Shown: positions 8,194 through 16,574, counted from the stretch's first letter. The stretch is 64,000 nucleotides of DNA from Pseudomonadota bacterium (GCA_023439305.1 JAEXOO010000029.1:62001-126000), one strand, 5' to 3'. Notes: generated by a model from the letters alone, not told the origin. A program made the numbers and translations.

Positions 8194-9036
8194 TCACTGG
8201 ACCATTTTGTTCAGGCGTTCGGCATCCAGGGGTTGCTGTCCATTTTCTATGCGTTGTCCCAGATCTTCCAAGGCCTGGCAGAGCTTGTGAATGCGGGCGT
8301 CCTGCTGGGCCGTATGATCGATCAGTTCGTGCAGAACTTTGGCCACCGGATCGTCGGCGGAACGGCAAACAGCGTAAGCCTCGAAGGCCGGGCTGCCGCC
8401 GGCCATATCGGATTCGACGCGGCCCTGGCGCAGCAAGTCCTGCAGTGGCGCGCCGTTCCAGGAAGGGCCTTGACAAGGCGCAGCGGCGGGGGCTGGGGCA
8501 GGCTCGTCCTGCACAGGCGCGTCTTTGACGATCAGGCGGGCTGGATTGCCCACGACCGTCGCGCCGGGCGGAACGGGTTTGACGACGACGGCATTGGAGC
8601 CTATGCGCGCGCCAGCGCCGACGGTAAAGCCGCCCAGCACTTGCGCACCGGCGCCCACCACTACCCCGCTTTCCAGAGTGGGATGGCGTTTTTCACCCTT
8701 GTACAGACGCGTGCCACCCAAGGTGACGCCTTGGTAGATAGTGCAATCGTCGCCGATCTCGGCGGTTTCTCCGATGACCACGCCAAAGCCGTGGTCAATG
8801 AAGACGCGCTGGCCGATGCGCGCGCCCGGGTGGATTTCAATGCCGGTCAGCATGCGGCCCAGGTGCGAACAGAAGCGCGCCAGCCAGAACCAATTGCTGC
8901 TCCATAGGCGATGGGACAGGCGGTGGACCAGGATGGCGTGCAGGCCCGGATAGCAGGTCAGCACTTCCAGCGTGCTGCGGGCGGCCGGGTCGCGCTGCAG
9001 GATGCAAGCGATGTCTTCGCGTAACTGTTTGAACAT
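8194..9036 (-). CDS. cysE: Serine O-acetyltransferase
   Basis: A 280-residue left-handed beta-helix acyltransferase that makes O-acetylserine from serine and acetyl-CoA for cysteine synthesis. The N-terminal helical segment (FKQLREDIACILQRDPAARS) is followed by hexapeptide repeats with the signature IEIHPGARIGQRVFIDHG and GVVIGETAEIGDDCTIYQG. The LGGTRL...GEKRHPTLESGVVVG block fits the short EpsC-type enzymes. After ARLIVKD there is a proline/alanine-rich linker and an unusual ~90-residue C-terminal extension with a helical end, of unknown purpose. It lies 6 bp downstream of trmJ and is surely cotranscribed with it. Confidence 0.93.
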   Translation of the reverse strand: MFKQLREDIACILQRDPAARSTLEVLTCYPGLHAILVHRLSHRLWSSNWFWLARFCSHLGRMLTGIEIHPGARIGQRVFIDHGFGVVIGETAEIGDDCTIYQGVTLGGTRLYKGEKRHPTLESGVVVGAGAQVLGGFTVGAGARIGSNAVVVKPVPPGATVVGNPARLIVKDAPVQDEPAPAPAAAPCQGPSWNGAPLQDLLRQGRVESDMAGGSPAFEAYAVCRSADDPVAKVLHELIDHTAQQDARIHKLCQALEDLGQRIENGQQPLDAERLNKMVQ

Positions 9037-9042
9037 ATAAGC

Positions 9043-9888
9043 TTATTTTGACACGCTTTGGGGCGTGTCGGGCGAGCCGGCTTCCGGCACGTGGAAACCA
9101 GCGGCTCGCGCAGTCTTGATCATGGCCGTGCATAGCCCTCGAAGCATGTCGACTTCGTCCAGCGTCAGTTGATTGCGACTGAACAGGTGGCGCATGCGCG
9201 GCACCAGTTTCTTGGGGTGCTTGGGGTCCAGGAACTTGACGCTTTCGATGGCTTGCTCCCAATGCGCCATCAGGGCCTGGACTTTGTCCTGGGTGGCCAG
9301 CTCCTTGCCTGGATCCGCTTTGCCTTCGGTATGCGGAATCAGGTCGCCTTGGCCGGAAATCAGGGCGTAGCGCAATTCCCAGGCGGCCAACTGCAGGGCC
9401 TGGGCGACATTCAGTGAGCTGTATTCGGGGTTGGCGGGAATGTGGCAGACATATTGGCATTGGTCGATGTGCTCGTTCGCCAGACCGACGCGCTCTGTTC
9501 CCAGCACAATGGCGACGGTGCCGGCGTGCCGGCGCAGATGCTCGCGGCTCAGTTCGGCGGTCTGGCGTATGTCGGCGGCGGGCGGGCCCAGGTAGCGGGG
9601 GCGTGCGGTCAGGGCGAAGGCCAGCGTGACCGGTTCCAGTGCCTGGGACAGCGTAGGGACGATAATGGCCGAGGCCAGTACATCGGTGGCGCCGCTGGCC
9701 AGGGCGATCGCCTGGGGATCTTGCTGGACGTCGGGGGTCTGCGGGTCGACCAGGCAAAGTTCGCCAAACCCCATGGTTTTGATGGCGCGGGCGGCTGCGC
9801 CCACGTTTCCAGGGTGGCTGGGTTGCACCATAATGAAGCGAACCCGGTCAAAATTATCGTTAAATGCCGATGCTTGCGTCTGAGTCAT
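9043..9888 (-). CDS. trmJ: tRNA (cytidine/uridine-32-2'-O)-methyltransferase TrmJ
   Basis: A 281-residue SPOUT-class methyltransferase that 2'-O-methylates position 32 of several tRNAs. The FIMVQPSHPGNVGAAARAIK opening, TMGFGELCLVDPQ, VLGTERVGLANEHI and the knot motif NPEYSSLNVAQALQLAAWEL are all present. The C-terminal ~100 residues form the helical extension typical of TrmJ. It is transcribed divergently from suhB and directly precedes cysE, an arrangement common in Bordetella-like genomes (recalled knowledge). Confidence 0.93.
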   Translation of the reverse strand: MTQTQASAFNDNFDRVRFIMVQPSHPGNVGAAARAIKTMGFGELCLVDPQTPDVQQDPQAIALASGATDVLASAIIVPTLSQALEPVTLAFALTARPRYLGPPAADIRQTAELSREHLRRHAGTVAIVLGTERVGLANEHIDQCQYVCHIPANPEYSSLNVAQALQLAAWELRYALISGQGDLIPHTEGKADPGKELATQDKVQALMAHWEQAIESVKFLDPKHPKKLVPRMRHLFSRNQLTLDEVDMLRGLCTAMIKTARAAGFHVPEAGSPDTPQSVSK

Positions 9889-9923
9889 TTAAAATAGCTG
9901 GTTTGAAGCAGCGCTTCCTGTGC

Positions 9924-9965
9924 CTGCCCATGCGGTCTCGCCCTGCGTCAGGGCGAGCGGGGCAG
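9924..9965 (+). promoter_or_regulatory. Nested hairpin in the suhB leader
   Basis: An inner 9-bp perfect stem (CTCGCCCTG, loop CGT, CAGGGCGAG) at 9937-9957 is nested inside an outer pairing of CTGCCC with GGGCAG. It sits 30-70 bp before the suhB ATG and downstream of the trmJ start, so it would be in the suhB 5' leader. It is not followed by a T run, so it is not a classical terminator. E. coli suhB is known to be autoregulated; whether this leader does that is inference. Confidence 0.5.
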
Positions 9966-9995
9966 ACTCAATTATTGTTAAAAAACGGAATTTCC

Positions 9996-10787
9996 ATGCA
10001 CCCGATGCTCAATACCGCCATCAAGGCGGCTCGCCGTGCCGGCACCATTATCAATCGCGCCAGTCTAGACCTGGAGCACCTGTCGATTGCGCGTAAAGGC
10101 CCCAAGGATTATGTCACGGAAGTGGATCGCGCTGCAGAAGAAGCCATTGTTGAAATCCTGAGCGAGGCCTACCCCGACCACGGCTTCATCGGCGAAGAGT
10201 CCGGTGTGCGTCCCCCGCTGGAGCCGCGCGGCGACGGCGAACCAGAGTTCCAGTGGGTCATCGATCCTCTGGACGGCACCACCAACTTCATCCATGGCTT
10301 TCCTGCCTATGCCATTTCCATCGCTTTGCAGCAGCGCGGCCAAACGGTCCATGCCGTTATCTTCGATACCAGCCGCAACGAAATTTTTTCGGCCAGCCGC
10401 GGCGGCGGCGCTTTCCTGAACGATCGCCGTGTGCGTGTTTCCGGCCTCACCCGCTATCATGACGCCTTGATCGGGGCCCATGTGCCCGATTCGGGCGCAG
10501 GCGTGAAAAGCACCTCGCCGTTCGCCGACATGCTGGCTGAGTGCGCGGCTGTGCGTCGCGTGGGCGCAACGGTGCTGGACTTGGCCTATGTTGCCTGCGG
10601 CCGTCTGGACGGCTTTTGCGCGGTCAATCTCAAGCCCTGGGACCTGGCAGCAGGTTCGTTGCTCGTGACCGAGGCCGGCGGCCTGGTTGCCGACTTCGAC
10701 GGCGAGCAGACCTGGAAGGAAACGGGTAACGTGCTGGCGGCCAGCCCGAAGATCTTCACCCAGATGCTGGCGCATCTGCAGGACTAG
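9996..10787 (+). CDS. suhB: Inositol-1-monophosphatase / SuhB
   Basis: A 263-residue magnesium-dependent phosphatase of the inositol monophosphatase family; in enterobacteria the homologue also works as a ribosomal-RNA transcription antitermination factor. Metal-binding motifs are intact: GEESG near residue 67, WVIDPLDGTTNFIHGFPAYA, and KPWDLAAGSLLVTEAGG near the C-terminus. The ATG used starts HPMLNTAIKAARRAG, the conserved family start; the frame is open upstream but without family similarity. A leader hairpin precedes it and a terminator follows. Confidence 0.93.
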   Translation: MHPMLNTAIKAARRAGTIINRASLDLEHLSIARKGPKDYVTEVDRAAEEAIVEILSEAYPDHGFIGEESGVRPPLEPRGDGEPEFQWVIDPLDGTTNFIHGFPAYAISIALQQRGQTVHAVIFDTSRNEIFSASRGGGAFLNDRRVRVSGLTRYHDALIGAHVPDSGAGVKSTSPFADMLAECAAVRRVGATVLDLAYVACGRLDGFCAVNLKPWDLAAGSLLVTEAGGLVADFDGEQTWKETGNVLAASPKIFTQMLAHLQD

Positions 10788-10794
10788 ACCAAAG

Positions 10795-10823
10795 ACCCCG
10801 GCCCGCCGGGGTGCTTTTTTTTG
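10795..10823 (+). terminator. Rho-independent terminator of suhB
   Basis: Stem ACCCCGGC/GCCGGGGT with a 2-nt loop, followed by GC and an eight-T run, 7 bp after the suhB stop. Confidence 0.9.
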
Positions 10824-10849
10824 TCTAATGATCGCGGCAAGGAGCTGAC

Positions 10850-12430
10850 ATGGAGTGGTTGATGGACCCGACAGCCTGGATAGGGCTGTTGACGCTGGTG
10901 GTCCTGGAAATCGTCCTGGGCATCGACAATCTGGTTTTCATTGCCATTCTGGTGGACAAGCTGCCCCCGGAGTTGCGTGACCGGGCCCGCATCGTGGGCC
11001 TGTCGCTGGCGCTGATCATGCGCCTGGGCTTGTTGACGGTCATGTCGCGCCTGGTGCAATTGACGGATCCCCTGCTTAGCCTGGGCGAGCTGGATTTTTC
11101 CGGGCGCGATCTCATCTTGATCGTCGGTGGCTTTTTCCTGCTGTTCAAGGGAACGCTGGAATTGCACGAGCGCATCGACAATCGGGGCATGCATGCCTCG
11201 GGCTCGCGCATGTATGCCAGCTTCTGGGTCATTGTGGCGCAGATCGTGGTGCTGGATGCGGTGTTCTCCATCGATGCGGTCATCACGGCCGTGGGCATGG
11301 TGGATCATCTGCCCATCATGATGGCGGCCGTGGTCATTGCCATCGGCATCATGCTGGTCGCCTCCAAGCCCTTGACCGCGTTCATCAACAGCCGGCCTTC
11401 GGTCGTCATTCTGTGCCTGGGCTTCTTGCTCATGATCGGCTTTTCCCTGCTGGTCGAGGGCTTTGGCGTGCATGTACCCAAGGGCTATCTGTACGCCGCC
11501 ATTTCATTCTCCATCCTGATCGAGGTCTTCAACCAGATGGCGCGCCGCAAGCTGCGCCTGGCCGAGGCCCGGCGCCCCATGCGCGAACGCACGGCCGAGG
11601 CGGTGCTGCGCATGCTGGGCAAGCGGCCTGTGTACGAGCTGTCCGCCGGCCCGGGGCAGCCCATGCCGGGCGCCCAGATGGTGTTCGGCGACGAAGAGCG
11701 CAATATGGTCAGCGGCGTGCTGACCCTGTCTGAACGCAATGTGCATTCGGTCATGACCCCGCGCAACGACATCACCTGGATCAACCTCCTGGACGAGCCG
11801 GAGCAACTGCGCGAAAAAATCACGCAGGAGCCGCACAGCATGTTGCCGGTCTGCCGAGGGTCGCTGGACGATGTCGTGGGCATAGGACGATCCAAGGAAA
11901 TGCTGGCCGATCTGCTGGTGCATGGCCACATCCGTCTGGATCAGTTGCGAGAACCATTATTTGTCTACGAGTCCATCGGTATATTGCAGTTGATGGAGAC
12001 AATCAAGCAAACCCGTGGTCAACTTGTGCTGGTTACGGATGAGTTCGGCGCCATTGAGGGCCTGGTGACGCCGCTGGATATTTTCGAGGCCATTGCAGGC
12101 GATTTCCCCGACGAGGACGAATCGCCGGACATTGTCGAAGAGTCTCCCGATCATTGGCTGCTGGATGGTTCGACCGACCTGCACCATCTGGAGCAGTTGC
12201 TGGGCATCGACGGTCTGGTGGACGAAGACGAGGAGTATTCGACCTTGGCAGGTTATCTGCTGGAGCGTTTTGGCCATCTGCCCGAAGTCGGCGATAGCTG
12301 CGAGCTGGTGCAGGCGGGCATGCTGTATCGCTTCACGGTCGATCAACTGGAAGGGCGGCGCATCTGCGCGGTACGTCTGGAGCGTTTGTCCGTTGATCCT
12401 GACATGCTGGCCGACGAGTCGGTTGTTTAA
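10850..12430 (+). CDS. TerC-family membrane protein with CBS pair and CorC/HlyC domain
   Basis: A 526-residue inner-membrane protein of the YoaE/YegH type. The N-terminal ~230 residues are a TerC domain with about seven membrane helices and the acidic signatures LEIVLGIDNLVFIAI and LDAVFSIDAVITAV, proposed to bind metal ions. From about residue 290 a CBS domain pair follows (VHSVMTPRNDITWINL, then LVLVTDEFGAIEGLVTPLDI), and the end is a CorC/HlyC transporter-associated domain (DHWLLDGSTDLHHLEQLL). TerC proteins are linked to metal export, notably manganese, during protein secretion, and to tellurite resistance. The substrate here is not established. It probably shares a message with uppP, 25 bp on. 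Confidence 0.9.
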   Translation: MEWLMDPTAWIGLLTLVVLEIVLGIDNLVFIAILVDKLPPELRDRARIVGLSLALIMRLGLLTVMSRLVQLTDPLLSLGELDFSGRDLILIVGGFFLLFKGTLELHERIDNRGMHASGSRMYASFWVIVAQIVVLDAVFSIDAVITAVGMVDHLPIMMAAVVIAIGIMLVASKPLTAFINSRPSVVILCLGFLLMIGFSLLVEGFGVHVPKGYLYAAISFSILIEVFNQMARRKLRLAEARRPMRERTAEAVLRMLGKRPVYELSAGPGQPMPGAQMVFGDEERNMVSGVLTLSERNVHSVMTPRNDITWINLLDEPEQLREKITQEPHSMLPVCRGSLDDVVGIGRSKEMLADLLVHGHIRLDQLREPLFVYESIGILQLMETIKQTRGQLVLVTDEFGAIEGLVTPLDIFEAIAGDFPDEDESPDIVEESPDHWLLDGSTDLHHLEQLLGIDGLVDEDEEYSTLAGYLLERFGHLPEVGDSCELVQAGMLYRFTVDQLEGRRICAVRLERLSVDPDMLADESVV

Positions 12431-12455
12431 GTTTTATTAATTCACCTAGAGAAAC

Positions 12456-13319
12456 ATGACGGAAAGCACCTTGTATCTGCTGAAGGCCCTGCTGCTGGGG
12501 ATTATCGAAGGCTTTACCGAGTTCATCCCTGTGTCCAGTACGGCGCACCTGTTGATCCTGGGGGAATGGATCAATTTTTCCTCCGGGGATGACAAGGTAT
12601 TTGAAGTGGTCATTCAGTTCGGCTCTATTCTGGCGGTCATCTGGATTTTCCGTGCGCGTCTTATTCAGCTGATCGGGGGGACTTTCCGGGGTGAACGCAA
12701 GGAGGTTATGTTCACCCGAAATCTACTGATCGCCTTTTTGCCGGCCGCCATCATCGGCGCGCTGACCATCAAGTACGTCAAGGCGCTGTTCCATCATCCT
12801 ATTGTGTTTGTTTTCACCTTGGTGCTGGGCGGTTTGTTGATGTTGTGGGTGGAACGCAAGCCTGAATTCGCCAAGAACGCATCCGCACCCGCTGAAGGGG
12901 AAACGGCCACGTCGCAGCGGGCCACGGCGTTTGCTCTGGAAGAAATCACCTGGAAGCAGGCTCTGGTCGTGGGTTTTGCACAGTGCGTGGCCATGGTGCC
13001 GGGCACATCGCGTTCAGGCGCCACCATCATTGGCGGCATGCTGGCCGGCATTCAGCGCAAGACCGCCACCGAGTTTTCTTTTTTTCTGGCCATGCCAACG
13101 ATGCTGGCTGCTACGGTCTATGACTTGTATCGCAATGGAGCCGCTTTGAGTGCAGACCAGACCTCGGCGATTGTCGTGGGTTTCGTGGCTGCTTTCGTCA
13201 GCGCGCTGATTCTGGTCAAGGCTGTGTTGCGTTTTGTCTCCAGCCGCACCTATCGGCCTTTTGCCTGGTATCGAATCGCCCTGGGTCTGGTCGTGTTGGT
13301 TTGGCTGATGGCCCGCTAG
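12456..13319 (+). CDS. uppP: Undecaprenyl-diphosphatase UppP/BacA
   Basis: A 287-residue polytopic membrane enzyme that dephosphorylates undecaprenyl diphosphate, recycling the lipid carrier for peptidoglycan and conferring bacitracin resistance. Both family motifs are intact: GFTEFIPVSSTAHLLILG near the N-terminus, and MVPGTSRSGATIIGGMLAG near residue 185. The predicted length and about eight hydrophobic segments match the family. It follows the TerC-CBS gene with a short spacer, and a hairpin with a T run lies downstream. Confidence 0.95.
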   Translation: MTESTLYLLKALLLGIIEGFTEFIPVSSTAHLLILGEWINFSSGDDKVFEVVIQFGSILAVIWIFRARLIQLIGGTFRGERKEVMFTRNLLIAFLPAAIIGALTIKYVKALFHHPIVFVFTLVLGGLLMLWVERKPEFAKNASAPAEGETATSQRATAFALEEITWKQALVVGFAQCVAMVPGTSRSGATIIGGMLAGIQRKTATEFSFFLAMPTMLAATVYDLYRNGAALSADQTSAIVVGFVAAFVSALILVKAVLRFVSSRTYRPFAWYRIALGLVVLVWLMAR

Positions 13320-13357
13320 ATCGCGGCTTCGTCGCCAGGCGGCATTTGCGCCTCCCG

Positions 13358-13393
13358 TCCCCATTCGGATGATGCCTGGATGGGGATTTTTTT
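13358..13393 (+). terminator. Terminator after uppP
   Basis: A 7-bp stem (TCCCCAT/ATGGGGA) with a long loop is followed by seven T. Weaker than the others in the window but well placed. Confidence 0.7.
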
Positions 13394-13400
13394 CGACTAG

Positions 13401-13491
13401 AAAGATATCTTTGGTTATCTTTTTTGCTATTTTGATAATTTAAATTATCTTTTTGACTTTGGGTGTCTAAATAGATAATCTAGATTATCTA
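13401..13491 (+). promoter_or_regulatory. hipBA promoter with two identical-core palindromic operators
   Basis: Two palindromes share the core GATAAT-N4-ATTATC: 13434-13449 (spacer TTAA) and 13474-13489 (spacer CTAG). The second extends to a perfect 20-bp palindrome at 13472-13491. The centres are 40 bp apart, close to four helical turns. A third palindrome, AAAGATATCTTT, lies at 13401-13412. A plausible sigma-70 promoter (TTGACT at 13453, 17-bp spacer, TAATCT at 13476) has its -10 inside the second operator, so HipB binding would block RNA polymerase. This is the expected autoregulation of a hipBA operon, though the operator sequence differs from the E. coli one. Confidence 0.75.
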
Positions 13492-13513
13492 TTTATCCTA
13501 AAAGATCACTATC

Positions 13514-13816
13514 ATGAGCTTGATTCAGGACTTGATACGCTTGCGCAAAGCGCATGGGCTGACGCAGGCCGAACTGGCCTCAAGGGCGGGCCTGTCCCGC
13601 ATGACGGTAGGCAAGATCGAGCGGGGCCAGGTCGATCCGCAGCTGTCGACGTTGCTGGAGCTGGCTCGGGTGCTGGGGGCGCACTATATGTTGGTGCCCA
13701 ACGGCTTGCGTCAGGAGCTTGATGCGTTTCTTGCTTCGGGCGGGCGCTATCTGGCGCAAGGCGCGGGTTCTGCCGCACCGATGTCGCTGGCGGACAGTTT
13801 GCGAGAAAAGTCATGA
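13514..13816 (+). CDS. hipB: HipB-like helix-turn-helix antitoxin
   Basis: A 100-residue protein with an XRE/Cro-type helix-turn-helix from residue 5 to 60 (LIRLRKAHGLTQAELASRAG, then LSRMTVGKIERGQVDPQLST). In HipBA systems this protein binds and inhibits the HipA kinase and represses the operon. The C-terminal ~35 residues are low-complexity and likely flexible, as in HipB. Its end overlaps the hipA start by 4 bp (ATGA), so the two are translationally coupled. Two palindromic operators lie upstream. Confidence 0.87.
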   Translation: MSLIQDLIRLRKAHGLTQAELASRAGLSRMTVGKIERGQVDPQLSTLLELARVLGAHYMLVPNGLRQELDAFLASGGRYLAQGAGSAAPMSLADSLREKS

Positions 13817-15096
13817 GCACGTCCATCAAGTATCTGCGCATGTTTCTGCATCTGCCGGATCTTAGCCGCCGCCCCATTGGTTATCTGTCTCAGTATGGGG
13901 ATATTTTGCGCGTCTCGTTCGATGCCGATTACATCGAGGATCCAGACCGGCCCGTGCTCTCCTTGGCCTATGTGGGCCAGAACGAGGCGGCCACGCAAGC
14001 CATTTTGGGTGCGGCCCGCGATGCCCGTTTGGTGCGCACGGATGGGCGCTGGCCCAGTTATTTTGCCAATTTGCTGCCTGAAGGGCATAACCGCGACCGT
14101 CTGGCCCTGGAGCGTCATTGTTCGACCGACGACGAATTCGAGCTTCTGGCGGCGGCAGGCCACGACCTGATGGGGGCGCTGGAGGTGGAGCCCGTGCCGG
14201 CTCGCGAAGGAATCCCGGATGCGGTGCGTCTGTGGCACACCGCCTTGGGGCTGGATGTGCTGGAGCCCGGTTTTGTGGAAGATCCCGTAGAGGATGCAGC
14301 GGCCTTGCCAGGCGTGGTGACCAAGTTTTCCGCTGTTTACGACGGCCGGCGCTATGTGGTGCGCCGCCAAGGGCAGGCCGGCTCCACTATTTTGAAGCTG
14401 CCTACGTCGCGTCATCCCGATCTGGTGCACAACGAGTTCGCCGGCTACGAGCTGTGCCGAGCCCTGGGGCTGGATTGCGCGCCAGCGACCATCATCACAC
14501 GCGAGCAGGCCGAGCTGCCTGAAGCCGTGCCGTTCAAGCACATTCTGGCCGTTCCTCGTTTTGACCGGGGGGAGCAGGGCCGTCGCATCCACATGGAGGA
14601 GTTTGCCCAGGTGCTGGGCTATGAGCCCCGGCACAAATACGGTAGGGGCATGGGGGACTATGCCGACATTTTGCGCGTGCTGGACGCGGTGTCTCGCCGT
14701 CGTGTGGACGATGTCAGGGAATTCATCTTGCGTTTTGTGGCCTTCATCTTGCTGGGCAACACAGATGCCCATTTAAAGAACTGGGCGCTGATTTATCCGG
14801 ATGCGCGTCATCCTCAACTGACTCCGCTCTACGATCCTGTATGCGTGACTGCGTTTTTCGAGTCGGTCGGGCCTCATGACTATGGCGTCAATCGGCGCAT
14901 AGACCGAGAGCTGCAGGCATTCGGCTGGAACGATCTGGAAGGGCTGATTCGGCAGGCAGGAATATTGAGGGCTCCTCATTACGTGCGCCTGGCCAAGCAG
15001 TTGGCGCGGCACGCCCAGTCTGTCTGGCCGGCCTTGTTAAAGGAGGCGCCTGTGTCCATGCAGCGGCTGCAGGGCGGGCTGGCCTTGACACGTTAG
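13813..15096 (+). CDS. hipA: HipA-family serine/threonine kinase toxin
   Basis: A 427-residue HipA-like kinase. E. coli HipA phosphorylates glutamyl-tRNA synthetase and induces dormancy. The N-terminal subdomain (VLSLAYVGQNEA, RDGR-like region, NLLPEGHNRDRLA) is followed by the phosphate-loop/lysine segment ending in STILKLPTSRHPDLVHNEFA. The catalytic loop LGNTDAHLKNWALIY and the metal-binding LTPLYDPVCV both look intact, so the toxin is probably active. It overlaps hipB by 4 bp and its stop overlaps the convergent lpxH stop by 3 bp. The target of this homologue is unknown. Confidence 0.9.
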   Translation: MSTSIKYLRMFLHLPDLSRRPIGYLSQYGDILRVSFDADYIEDPDRPVLSLAYVGQNEAATQAILGAARDARLVRTDGRWPSYFANLLPEGHNRDRLALERHCSTDDEFELLAAAGHDLMGALEVEPVPAREGIPDAVRLWHTALGLDVLEPGFVEDPVEDAAALPGVVTKFSAVYDGRRYVVRRQGQAGSTILKLPTSRHPDLVHNEFAGYELCRALGLDCAPATIITREQAELPEAVPFKHILAVPRFDRGEQGRRIHMEEFAQVLGYEPRHKYGRGMGDYADILRVLDAVSRRRVDDVREFILRFVAFILLGNTDAHLKNWALIYPDARHPQLTPLYDPVCVTAFFESVGPHDYGVNRRIDRELQAFGWNDLEGLIRQAGILRAPHYVRLAKQLARHAQSVWPALLKEAPVSMQRLQGGLALTR

Positions 15097-15929
15097 CCTG
15101 GTGCCGGCGTCTGCGAAGTCAGTGTTTGGCACTGAGCGGACTGCCCCCATTGATGCAGGCAAAGCTCGCTGCCCTGGATGCTGATATAACCGCCGCGGGC
15201 TGGGCCGCCATGGTCGCTGTCCCAGTCCGGCAGCACCCAGCGCCGGGCCTGTTCCTGGCCTGCAATAGGGTGGCAGGCGGGACGATGGGTATGGCCATGC
15301 ACCAGCGCGGCGATGGAATACGCCGCTGCAGCCTGTTCGACGGCCTCCGGGCTGACATCCATGATGCTCGCATTCTTGTATTGGTTGCCCTGGCGGCTGC
15401 GTGCGCGGGCGGCATCGGCAATCCGCTGGCGCAGGCTCAGCGGGCAGGCCAGATACAAGGACTGAAGCCACGGTTTACGTACCCAGCGGCGAAAGCGCTG
15501 GTAGGCGGGGTCATCCAGGCAGTATTCGTCGCCGTGCGATATCAGCACCAGTCCGGCCGATGTCTCCAGCAGCGTCTGGTCAGGGAGCAGATTGGCCTGT
15601 ACATGGCGGGCGAAGGTGTCGCCCAGCAGGAAGTCCCGGTTGCCGCGCATCAGGTACAGGCGGTGCTGCCGGCCATAGTCTTGCAGGGCGGAACTGATTC
15701 GGGAAAGCCAGGGGGCAGGGCGGGATATCTGGTCATCGCCTATCCAGGCATTGAAGATATCTCCGCCCAGAATCAAGGCGTCGGCTTGAGTCCGCGCCTT
15801 GGCCAGGAACTGGAGAAAATCCTGGGTGGTCGCTGGATTGTCCGGCCCCAGGTGCAGGTCGGCAGCAATCCAGACGACGCCGTGCAGGGTGTGCTTATTC
15901 AGCAACCGTGGCTTTTTCGATGATGACAT
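15093..15929 (-). CDS. lpxH: UDP-2,3-diacylglucosamine diphosphatase LpxH
   Basis: About 278 residues of a calcineurin-like metallophosphoesterase that converts UDP-2,3-diacylglucosamine to lipid X in lipid A synthesis. All metal motifs appear in order: AADLHLG, LGGDIFNAW, MRGNRDFLLG, SHGDEYCLDD and VHGHTHRPACH. The nearest ATG (SSSKKPRLLNKH) overlaps the upstream cyclophilin gene by 35 bp. This start is uncertain, since family members usually begin close to the WIAADLHL strand, and a downstream TTG or CTG is possible. The overlap implies translational coupling with the cyclophilin. Confidence 0.9.
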   Translation of the reverse strand: MSSSKKPRLLNKHTLHGVVWIAADLHLGPDNPATTQDFLQFLAKARTQADALILGGDIFNAWIGDDQISRPAPWLSRISSALQDYGRQHRLYLMRGNRDFLLGDTFARHVQANLLPDQTLLETSAGLVLISHGDEYCLDDPAYQRFRRWVRKPWLQSLYLACPLSLRQRIADAARARSRQGNQYKNASIMDVSPEAVEQAAAAYSIAALVHGHTHRPACHPIAGQEQARRWVLPDWDSDHGGPARGGYISIQGSELCLHQWGQSAQCQTLTSQTPAPG

Positions 15930-16542
15930 CTTCGACCGGAACGTCCTGGTGGAAGCCTTTGTTGCCGGTGCGCACGCCTTTGATCTTGTCCACGATTTCC
16001 GTACCTTCGACGACTTGACCGAACACGGCATAACCCCAGCCATTGGGTGTGGGCGCGGTGAAGTTCAGGAAGTCGTTGTCGGCCACGTTGATGAAGAACT
16101 GAGCGGTCGCCGAATGCGGGTCGGACGTACGGGCCATGGCCAGCGTGTACTTGTTGTTCTTCAAGCCATTGTCAGCCTCGTTCTTGACGGGAGCTTCGGT
16201 GGGTTTTTGCTTCATGCCGGCTTCGAAACCGCCGCCCTGGACCATGAAGTTGTTGATCACACGGTGAAAGACGGTGCCGTCATAGAAGCCGCTGTTCACG
16301 TAGTTCAGGAAGTTGGCGACCGTGTTGGGGGCCTTTTCGGCATTGAGCTCGATCAGGATGTCGCCTTGGTTCGTCTGCAGTTTGACGCGCGGAGAGGTGC
16401 TCATGGGTGTACCTTGAGAAGAGGTGGAAGAATCTGCCGCAGCAGGCATGCTGACCATGGCGGACATGGTCAGACAGGCGGCAATACCGAGAGTGCGCAA
16501 GCCTCGGGCCTGCGCACACCATTGAAAAGCGGTTGCAAACAT
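15895..16542 (-). CDS. ppiB: Cyclophilin-type peptidyl-prolyl cis-trans isomerase with an extra N-terminal signal-like region
   Basis: A 215-residue cyclophilin that speeds proline cis-trans isomerisation. The core (VKLQTNQGDILIELNAEKAP, VFHRVINNFMVQGGGFE, SATAQFFINVADNDFLNF) keeps the catalytic Arg and Gln. The first ~46 residues look like a signal peptide (LGIAACLTMSAMVSMPAAA) and linker. An internal ATG begins MSTSPRVKLQTNQGD, exactly like the cytoplasmic PpiB of related genera, and has an AAGG 8-9 bases upstream. The locus could therefore make both an exported and a cytoplasmic form. It overlaps lpxH and lies 32 bp downstream of the TPR gene. Confidence 0.88.
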   Translation of the reverse strand: MFATAFQWCAQARGLRTLGIAACLTMSAMVSMPAAADSSTSSQGTPMSTSPRVKLQTNQGDILIELNAEKAPNTVANFLNYVNSGFYDGTVFHRVINNFMVQGGGFEAGMKQKPTEAPVKNEADNGLKNNKYTLAMARTSDPHSATAQFFINVADNDFLNFTAPTPNGWGYAVFGQVVEGTEIVDKIKGVRTGNKGFHQDVPVEDVIIEKATVAE

Positions 16543-16574
16543 AAAAAAGAGGGCGTTCCGGTTGAGTGAAAACC

